DNA of 10,263 nucleotides from Candidatus Dormiibacterota bacterium. GTDB taxonomy: Bacteria; Chloroflexota; Dormibacteria; Aeolococcales; Aeolococcaceae. Location: the NCBI GenBank assembly GCA_955651875.1, contig CATPAP010000079.1, forward strand, positions 1 to 10,263, given 5' to 3'. The translations under genes were made by a program, and so were the position numbers. Positions 5,677 to 10,263 of the stretch are shown piece after piece. The notes beneath the pieces are model-generated. The model saw only the letters and a program-made list of their open reading frames with translations, was not told where the DNA came from and made no database searches. The first letter of the stretch is position 1. The number at the start of each line of letters is the position of its first letter.

Positions 5677-6234
5677 ATGTTCATGGAAGAGCGCGAATCG
5701 CTGCAGCTTCGGGTTGTTGGCGACTCGGCGCCGGAGCTCGCCGCCGACTCGGCAGACTGGGAGGCGACCTACCGGCGAGAGGTGGACAGGGTGTACGGGT
5801 TCATCTTCGTGCGGGTGGGCAACCGTGCGGATGCCGAGGACATATGTGCGCAGGTGTTCCTGAGGGCCCGCCCGCGACTGCGCGCAGGAGCCGATTCTCG
5901 TTCTGTCCACGGGTATCTCCTCGCGACCGCGCGCACCATCGTCGCCGACCACTGGACGGCCCACTACCAAGCCCGAACGCTGCAGATCGATGTTGAAGAT
6001 GACGGGCTGCTCCCCGCCGGCTTGGCGGCGGAGGATACCTCGGACCACGCCGTGCGGGTACAGGAGCTGCTTGATCGGCTTCCTGATCGCGAACGACGTG
6101 TTCTGGAGCTTCGATTCCTGCGCGGCTACTCGATCAAGGAGACGGCGGCAGCGCTGAATGTCACCGTCGCCAACTGCAAGGTAATCCAATTTCGCGCCCT
6201 CCGTCGTGCCGCGACCATGGAGGAGTCCCGGTGA
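5677..6234 (+). CDS. ECF-type RNA polymerase sigma factor
   Basis: A 185-residue sigma-70 family factor of the extracytoplasmic-function group, with only regions 2 and 4. Region 2 runs from about residue 31 to 96. It includes GNRADAEDICAQVFLRA (48-64), which contacts core polymerase, and the DNA-melting/-10 segment HGYLLATARTIVADHW (78-93). A linker (97-125) leads to region 4 (about 130-178) with LDRLPDRERRVLELRFLRG and a helix-turn-helix ending in CKVIQFRALRRA. It directs polymerase to a small set of promoters, perhaps its own and that of the lipoprotein. Cys57 lies in region 2 and Cys167 in the recognition helix, where many relatives carry Val. No ribosome site precedes ATG 5677 (or the in-frame ATG 5683), so leaderless translation is likely. 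The stop overlaps the start of the Rieske gene (GTGA), a layout typical of sigma/anti-sigma pairs. Confidence 0.92.
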   Translation: MFMEERESLQLRVVGDSAPELAADSADWEATYRREVDRVYGFIFVRVGNRADAEDICAQVFLRARPRLRAGADSRSVHGYLLATARTIVADHWTAHYQARTLQIDVEDDGLLPAGLAAEDTSDHAVRVQELLDRLPDRERRVLELRFLRGYSIKETAAALNVTVANCKVIQFRALRRAATMEESR

Positions 6235-6914
6235 GTCGCCACCTCGACAATTTCCTGGACGCCCTGGCGCGCGGACGTCGTCCGCGGCGCCGGCGCGCGT
6301 TGGATGGTGATGCAATGCGAATCGCCGCCACAGCAGCCGCAGTGCGGGCGGCGCGATCGGAGGCCGCGACGCCGACGCCCGAGTTCGTCGATGGTCTGGC
6401 GAGTCGGCTTCGTGATGTGGCTGCGTCTGAGGGGTTGGACCATCCGGCTCACGATCGCCGCCGCTTCCTGGCCGCCGCTGCGTTCGCTGGTGCAGCTGCA
6501 CTCGGAGGAGCGGGCATCGAGCGTCTGCTGACCGGCGCGCGAGCCTCCGATCCCACGCCAGAGTCAAGATCTGCGGCGGCCCTGGTTCCTGACGCCGGAA
6601 GCTGGCAACGCGTGGCCGCACTCGAAGTCGTTCGGACGCAGGAGGTGGTCCGCTTCGAGCAGTCAGGGGTCACGGGTTATGTCCTGCTCACGGAGACGGG
6701 CGTCGCTGCACTGTCAGCCGTATGCACGCACCTCGGCTGCCTTCTCGCTTTCAAGGCCGCCGATCGTCGGCTGCACTGCCCATGCCACGCCTCGACTGCG
6801 TTCGGGCTTGACGGCTCGGTGTCGACATCGGTCTATCAACTCGCGGCGCTTCCCCGCCTCGGGGCGCGCATCAACGGCCTTGATGTGGAGGTGCTCCTTC
6901 CGAAGAACACCTGA
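6231..6914 (+). CDS. Membrane-anchored Rieske 2Fe-2S protein, possible redox-sensing anti-sigma factor
   Basis: A 227-residue protein in three parts. Residues 1-75 are basic, helical and apparently cytosolic (FLDALARGRRPRRRRA, then helices ending near residue 65). Residues 75-100 contain DRRRFLAAAAFAGAAALGG, a Tat-type twin-arginine motif plus hydrophobic segment that would translocate or anchor the rest. Residues 120-227 form a Rieske domain with all ligands: CTHLGC (165-170) and CPCH (183-186). Cys165, His167, Cys183 and His186 should bind the cluster, and Cys170/Cys185 should form the stabilising disulfide of high-potential Rieske proteins. Start GTG 6231 overlaps the sigma stop by 4 bp and has GGAGGAG five bases upstream, so translation is coupled. 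No cytochrome b gene is nearby, which argues against a bc1 complex subunit. The N-terminal segment resembles the sigma-facing part of anti-sigma factors only by position and length; it lacks the HxxxCxxC zinc motif. The regulatory role is an inference. Confidence 0.85.
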   Translation: MSRHLDNFLDALARGRRPRRRRALDGDAMRIAATAAAVRAARSEAATPTPEFVDGLASRLRDVAASEGLDHPAHDRRRFLAAAAFAGAAALGGAGIERLLTGARASDPTPESRSAAALVPDAGSWQRVAALEVVRTQEVVRFEQSGVTGYVLLTETGVAALSAVCTHLGCLLAFKAADRRLHCPCHASTAFGLDGSVSTSVYQLAALPRLGARINGLDVEVLLPKNT

Positions 6915-6951
6915 CGCGCGCGGGGGTCCTGAGACCTGCCGGACACGCGCG
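6915..6951 (+). terminator. GC-rich hairpin after the Rieske gene
   Basis: Starting directly after the stop codon, CGCGCG (6915-6920) and GTCC (6926-6929) can pair with CGCGCG (6946-6951) and GGAC (6941-6944), with an internal asymmetric gap. No T run follows. It marks the likely end of the sigma/Rieske operon. Confidence 0.3.
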
Positions 6952-6969
6952 GCCGTAAGGAGTCTCCCT

Positions 6970-7111
6970 CGGCCACAAGTCCGGCCTGACCTCATCCTCC
7001 AGGTGCGCCCGGACATCCTTGAGGAGATCGACGGTCCCATGCTCCAGCACGGGCTCCAAGGCATGCACGGGCAGAAGCGTTGACATCCCTCATGCCACAG
7101 CGCTCGAATAG
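6970..7111 (+). pseudogene. 3' remnant of an HNH endonuclease-like gene
   Basis: In the frame starting at 6970 the translation includes VRPDLILQVRPDILEEIDG (6979-7035) and then PMLQHGLQGMHG (to 7071), and stops at TGA 7081-7083. I recognise this as the tail that follows the HNH nuclease core in a family of actinobacterial HNH endonucleases (the pattern RPD..L.EIDGPML.HGLQ..HG). The nuclease core, which should lie upstream, is absent: its place is taken by the Rieske gene. Moving one base forward after 7071 gives SVDIPHATALE and a TAG at 7109-7111, which looks like the continuation of the tail, so a frameshift is also likely. The fragment has no start codon or ribosome site of its own. Recognition is from memory of the family and has not been tested by a search. 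Confidence 0.5.
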
Positions 7112-7132
7112 GGCAGGGCGAGGACGGCGCGT

Positions 7133-7160
7133 TTGGCCGTCACGCGCCGGCAGCTAGACT
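7133..7160 (+). promoter_or_regulatory. Sigma-70-type promoter candidate for the acyl-CoA synthetase
   Basis: TTGGCC (7133-7138) and TAGACT (7155-7160) are spaced by 16 bp. TAGACT is a good actinobacterial TAnnnT -10 box. Transcription would start near 7167, leaving a short leader with GGAG at 7173-7176 before the GTG start. Confidence 0.45.
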
Positions 7161-7184
7161 CACGCCCCAGATGGAGCTGACCAC

Positions 7185-8819
7185 GTGATCTCTTATGCTG
7201 CCGGCCCGAGCGATGTGCCCCTGCTGGGCGAGACGATCGGAGAGAATCTTCGCCGCACAGTCGAACGTGGCGGCGATCAGGAAGCCCTGGTCGTTGCGCA
7301 CCAGGGATACCGGGCCACCTATCGCGAGCTGTGGGAGCAGGTTGGCCGCGTGGCGCGCGGCCTCATGGCCCGCGATGTTCGCGTTGGCGACCGGGTCGGC
7401 ATCTGGGCGCCAAACCGCTTCGAATGGGTGCTCGTCCAGTATGCGACGGCTCGGATCGGCGCCATCCTCGTCAACATCAACCCCGCCTGCAAGACGTCCG
7501 AGCTCGAGTACGCGCTGAACCAATCGGGCGTCAGCTTCCTCGTCATCGCGCGTGCGTTCCGCACCTCCGACTATGTGGCCATGCTCGGGGAGGTCCGGGG
7601 ACGGTGCCCCAATCTTCGCGAGGCGCTTATCCTCGAGGAGGGTTGGGACGCGCTCCTGCGTGACGCCGAATCGGTCGGTGCGGACATCCTGGCAGCGCGC
7701 GAGGCATCGCTCCAGTTCGACGATCCAATCAACATCCAGTACACATCGGGCACGACCGGATTCCCGAAGGGAGCCACCCTCTCACACCACAACATCCTCA
7801 ACAATGGGTTCTTCATCGGCGAGGCGCTGCGGTACACAGAGCGGGATCGCGTCTGCATCCCAGTTCCCTTCTACCACTGTTTCGGCATGGTGCTCGGCAA
7901 CCTCGCGTGCAGCAGTCATGGCGCAACGATGGTCATTCCGGGTGAGGCGTACGATCCCGAGGCGGTGATGGAGACCGTGCAGGCGGAGCGCTGCACGGCG
8001 CTGTACGGCGTGCCGACCATGTTCATCGGTGAGCTGGAGCACCCTCGCTTCGCGGAGTTCGACATGTCGACGTTGCGGACGGGCATCATGGCCGGCTCCC
8101 CGTGCCCGGTCGAGGTGATGAAAAAGGTGCAGTACCGCATGGGCATGCAGGAGGTCACGATCTGCTACGGGATGACCGAGACATCTCCCGTCTCCACACA
8201 GAGCGCGGTCGACGATCCGTTTGAGAAGCGGGTGGCGACGGTGGGACGGGTCCACCCGCACGTTGAGATCAAGATCGTCGATCCGGATTCGGGGCGCGTC
8301 GTGCCTCGCAGCGCGCCCGGAGAGCTCTGCACGCGCGGCTACTCCGTGATGCTCGGCTACTGGAACAATCCTGAGGCGACGGCGGGGACGATCGATGCGG
8401 CACGCTGGATGCATACCGGCGATCTGGCCACCATGGACGATGACGGTTACGTGAACATCGTGGGGCGCATCAAGGACATGATCATCCGCGGCGGAGAGAA
8501 CATCTACCCGCGTGAGATCGAAGAGTTCCTGTACACGTGCCCCAGCATCGCGGATGCCCAGGTGATCGGCGTGCCCAGTGAGAAGTACGGCGAGGAGGTC
8601 ATGGCCTGGGTGCGACTGCGCGACGGGATGCAGGCAACCGAAGAGGAGCTGGTTGCGTTCTGCCGCGGCAGGATTGCCACGTACAAGATCCCGCGCTACT
8701 GGAAGTTCGTGGACGCATTCCCGATGACGGTTACGGGCAAGATCCAGAAGTTCGTGATGCGCGAGGCGGCCGTCGAGGAACTCGGGCTGCAGACCGCGGC
8801 GGGAGCCCGGACCGCGTGA
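7185..8819 (+). CDS. Fatty acyl-CoA synthetase, AMP-binding (FadD-like)
   Basis: A 544-residue ANL-superfamily adenylate-forming enzyme of full length. It activates a carboxylic acid with ATP to an acyl-adenylate and transfers it to CoA, probably for fatty-acid degradation. Motifs in order: YTSGTTGFPKG (186-196, ATP P-loop), PVPFYHCFGMVLG (227-239), YGMTET (328-333), TGD (411-413), GRIKDMIIRGGENIYP (427-442, hinge region), and TVTGKIQK (515-522) with the adenylation lysine Lys519. The N-terminal GPSDVPLLGETIGENL pattern is typical of the medium/long-chain FadD branch found in actinobacteria. There is no signal peptide. The GTG start is preferred because GGAG lies nine bases upstream and the product then begins as in relatives; the ATG at 7171 opens only a short peptide. 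The gene is monocistronic as far as can be seen. Exact chain-length preference cannot be read. Confidence 0.95.
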   Translation: MISYAAGPSDVPLLGETIGENLRRTVERGGDQEALVVAHQGYRATYRELWEQVGRVARGLMARDVRVGDRVGIWAPNRFEWVLVQYATARIGAILVNINPACKTSELEYALNQSGVSFLVIARAFRTSDYVAMLGEVRGRCPNLREALILEEGWDALLRDAESVGADILAAREASLQFDDPINIQYTSGTTGFPKGATLSHHNILNNGFFIGEALRYTERDRVCIPVPFYHCFGMVLGNLACSSHGATMVIPGEAYDPEAVMETVQAERCTALYGVPTMFIGELEHPRFAEFDMSTLRTGIMAGSPCPVEVMKKVQYRMGMQEVTICYGMTETSPVSTQSAVDDPFEKRVATVGRVHPHVEIKIVDPDSGRVVPRSAPGELCTRGYSVMLGYWNNPEATAGTIDAARWMHTGDLATMDDDGYVNIVGRIKDMIIRGGENIYPREIEEFLYTCPSIADAQVIGVPSEKYGEEVMAWVRLRDGMQATEEELVAFCRGRIATYKIPRYWKFVDAFPMTVTGKIQKFVMREAAVEELGLQTAAGARTA

Positions 8820-8832
8820 GGCCATGTGGTCT

Positions 8833-9024
8833 TCAGATCTCGTCGGAGCCCGTGTCCTCCGGGCAGGCTTTCCACGCGAAGCTGATCTCGCCGGGACGGG
8901 CCTGCCCACTCCCAGTGCCGATGAGCTCGATGGTGGACTGCTGGAGAAGCGACGAAAGTCCCGGCTGCTCGGGCCCAATGCCTCTGGTGTTGTCGGCTGA
9001 TGGCCTCCACGGTGACAGGCGATA
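8833..9024 (-). pseudogene. Coding-like antisense scrap without a start codon
   Basis: The 228-bp gap between the acyl-CoA synthetase and the copper protein holds a minus-strand frame open from just after a TGA at 9027-9025 to a TGA at 8835-8833. The last 35 or so codons (about 8836-8945) have almost only G or C at third positions and read as a plausible protein end: STIELIGTGSGQARPGEI, then SFAWKACPEDTGSDEI. No ATG, GTG or TTG is present in this frame. It may be the 3' end of a gene whose upstream part has been lost. I do not recognise the family. The plus strand of the gap gives nothing convincing. Confidence 0.35.
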
Positions 9025-9047
9025 TCAGCGGGAACCGAGAGACATGA

Positions 9048-10130
9048 ATGGCTGAGCTCACACCGCCGCGGCGGAGGTCGTTGACCGCGGTGGCGGCGGC
9101 GATCGCTTTCATGCTCGCCACGGCGACTTTCGGCATCGTGCTCGGGTTGGCGTTCGGCTCCAGCGGGGCGGGTCACCCCGCATCGGGTGCGTCGACCGGC
9201 ACCACCGAGGTGGTGACGGGAGCGAATTTCAACCCCATCGACCTGCGCATTGACCCCGCTGCGACCCCCGGTCCGACCTGGAAGCCATTCGACCCAACCC
9301 TCGCGCCTGCTTCAGGCTCCACCGTGCACAACGTGACCTTCCACATCCGCGATGTGGTTCGCGACGTCGCGCCCGGGATCAGCCAGACGGTCTGGACGTT
9401 CAACGATCGGTCGCCTGGCCCGATCCTCCGAGGGCACATCGGCGACGTCTTCAACGTGACGCTTATCAACGACGCCAAGGTGCCCCACTCGATCGACTTC
9501 CATGCAAGTCGCACGGCGATGGACAAGAACATGCGCGAGCTCTCTCCCGGGCAGTCACTGGTCTACCAGTTCCAGGCGCAGTACTCCGGCATCTTCATGT
9601 ACCACTGTGGATCCCCACCTACCCTTGAGCACATTGCCAACGGCATGTTCGGCGCTGTGGTCATCGATCCTCCCAACCTCGCCCCGGTCGGTCATGAGTA
9701 CGTGATGATCCAGTCCGAGTTGTACCTCGGCCCTAAGGGCGAGCCCGGCGACTACGCGAAGATGACGGCCGACGCGCCCGACGGCGTGGTCTTCAACGGC
9801 TACTACGACCAGTACAAGTTCGCCCCGATCACGGTGCCGCTGCATTCTCACATTCGTATCTGGGTGCTCAACGTCGGGCCGTCGGACATCTCGTCGTTCC
9901 ACATCGTGGGCACCATCTTCAACACTGTCTTCAAGGAGGGTGCGTACACGCTGCCCGCGGGATCGCCCGGAGGCTCACAGGCCCTCGACCTGATGCCGGC
10001 GCAGGGTGGGTTCATCGAGACAACTCTTGATGATCCCGGCCACTACACCATCGTGACCCATCGCTTCGTCGATGTCGGCAAGGGAGCTGCGGGTACGATC
10101 GTTGTGGGCAGTCCCACCCCGGGGATGTAG
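9048..10130 (+). CDS. Membrane-anchored two-domain multicopper protein (NirK-like fold)
   Basis: A 360-residue protein with an N-terminal signal anchor (RRR at 8-10, hydrophobic segment about 11-38) followed by two cupredoxin domains outside the membrane. Domain one carries PHSIDFH (146-152) and YHCGSPPTLEHIANGM (185-200). By analogy with copper nitrite reductase, the type 1 copper ligands would be His147, Cys187, His195 and Met200. Type 2 ligands would be His152, His186 and His285 (SSFHIVG, 282-288), with the catalytic Asp at 150. The second active-site residue of nitrite reductases, a histidine in the FNG...DHAL stretch, is replaced here by the Tyr/Lys/Phe-containing VFNGYYDQYKFAP (248-260). 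Nitrite reduction is therefore doubtful, and an oxidase or electron-transfer role is as likely. ATG 9048 has only a weak GAGAG ribosome site; a 3-codon frame from ATG 9044 overlaps it. Confidence 0.88.
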   Translation: MAELTPPRRRSLTAVAAAIAFMLATATFGIVLGLAFGSSGAGHPASGASTGTTEVVTGANFNPIDLRIDPAATPGPTWKPFDPTLAPASGSTVHNVTFHIRDVVRDVAPGISQTVWTFNDRSPGPILRGHIGDVFNVTLINDAKVPHSIDFHASRTAMDKNMRELSPGQSLVYQFQAQYSGIFMYHCGSPPTLEHIANGMFGAVVIDPPNLAPVGHEYVMIQSELYLGPKGEPGDYAKMTADAPDGVVFNGYYDQYKFAPITVPLHSHIRIWVLNVGPSDISSFHIVGTIFNTVFKEGAYTLPAGSPGGSQALDLMPAQGGFIETTLDDPGHYTIVTHRFVDVGKGAAGTIVVGSPTPGM

Positions 10131-10136
10131 CCCGTT

Positions 10137-10263
10137 GTGTCGGGGCAGGAGGTCGATGAGTACCTGGCAACCCTCGACGAGCCGAAGCGGACGACGTTGG
10201 GCGAATTGCGCCAAACCATCATGAGCGTCATTCCGCAAGCAGAGCAGTGCATCTCATATGGAA
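10137..10263 (+). CDS. DUF1801 family protein, C-terminus cut by window edge
   Basis: GTG 10137 opens a frame that runs off the right edge after 42 codons. The visible part, with VDEYLATLDEPKRTTLGELR and then SVIPQAEQCISYG, matches the N-terminus of the DUF1801 (YdhG/YjbR/CyaY-like) family. These are small cytosolic proteins of about 110-140 residues; one Bacillus member is described as an iron chaperone, but most are uncharacterised. An in-frame TAG, the stop of the copper protein gene at 10128-10130, excludes any earlier start, and the 6-bp gap suggests co-transcription. GGGGAT about 11 bases upstream may act as ribosome site. Confidence 0.8.
   Translation, partial: MSGQEVDEYLATLDEPKRTTLGELRQTIMSVIPQAEQCISYG

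Noticed and set aside
5590..6621. Long minus-strand open frame (343 codons) opposite the sigma and Rieske genes
   Set aside because: It lies wholly antisense to two genes with clear domain signatures, its product is arginine/proline-rich without a recognisable domain, and it is a by-product of high GC.
6231..6914. Calling the Rieske protein a cytochrome bc1 complex subunit
   Set aside because: No cytochrome b or c1 gene is adjacent and the gene overlaps a sigma factor instead.
8848..8864. Hairpin GCCCG-N7-CGGGC after the acyl-CoA synthetase as terminator
   Set aside because: The stem is only 5 bp, there is no T run, and it lies inside the coding-like antisense scrap.
7782..9176. Long minus-strand open frame (464 codons) opposite the acyl-CoA synthetase
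   Set aside because: Antisense to a complete, motif-rich synthetase; histidine/arginine-rich product typical of a shadow frame. Only the different minus-strand frame ending at 8833 looked coding-like.
9048..10130. Naming the copper protein nirK
   Set aside because: The copper ligands fit but the active-site histidine of nitrite reductases is not found, so the functional name is not supported.

Overview
The window is GC-rich, and its real reading frames carry G or C at most third codon positions. The gene content (BBE-type flavin oxidase, Zincin_1 metallopeptidase, COG4315 secreted-repeat lipoprotein, ECF sigma factor paired with a Rieske protein, FadD-like acyl-CoA synthetase, two-domain copper protein) suggests a chromosomal segment of an aerobic actinobacterium. 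A deep-branching lineage such as Thermoleophilia is possible, but the sequence alone cannot fix the taxon. No rRNA, tRNA, CRISPR array, insertion sequence or phage gene was seen.

Left part, minus strand (1-2042): a probable operon reading right to left. It holds an alpha/beta hydrolase, a YbaK/EbsC-type aminoacyl-tRNA deacylase-like protein 3 bp downstream, then an unrecognised two-module protein that runs off the left edge. A promoter candidate with two inverted repeats lies at 2106-2153, back to back with a weaker rightward promoter candidate for a small 61-residue protein (2232-2417).

Middle part, plus strand (2529-4911): a GNAT acetyltransferase, a covalent-flavin oxidoreductase and a short HExxH metallopeptidase, probably separately expressed housekeeping or accessory genes.

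Central cassette (about 4960-6914): a secreted lipoprotein with two Yx(F/W/Y)xxD repeats, an ECF sigma factor, and, overlapping it by 4 bp, a protein with a cytoplasmic N-terminal segment, a Tat-like or membrane-anchor helix and a complete Rieske 2Fe-2S domain. The Rieske protein sits where an anti-sigma factor normally lies, and its N-terminus could play that role, so the group could be a redox-sensing sigma/anti-sigma switch. The motif TGTAAC-N7-CGTA precedes both the lipoprotein and the sigma gene. This is the most interesting unit in the window.

Right part (6915-10263): a hairpin, what looks like the 3' scrap of an HNH endonuclease gene, a well-expressed-looking acyl-CoA synthetase with its own promoter candidate, a coding-like antisense scrap with no start codon (8833-9024), a membrane-anchored two-domain cupredoxin protein of the NirK fold that seems to lack the nitrite reductase active-site histidine, and the beginning of a DUF1801 protein cut by the right edge. 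The two scraps beside intact genes suggest past rearrangement.
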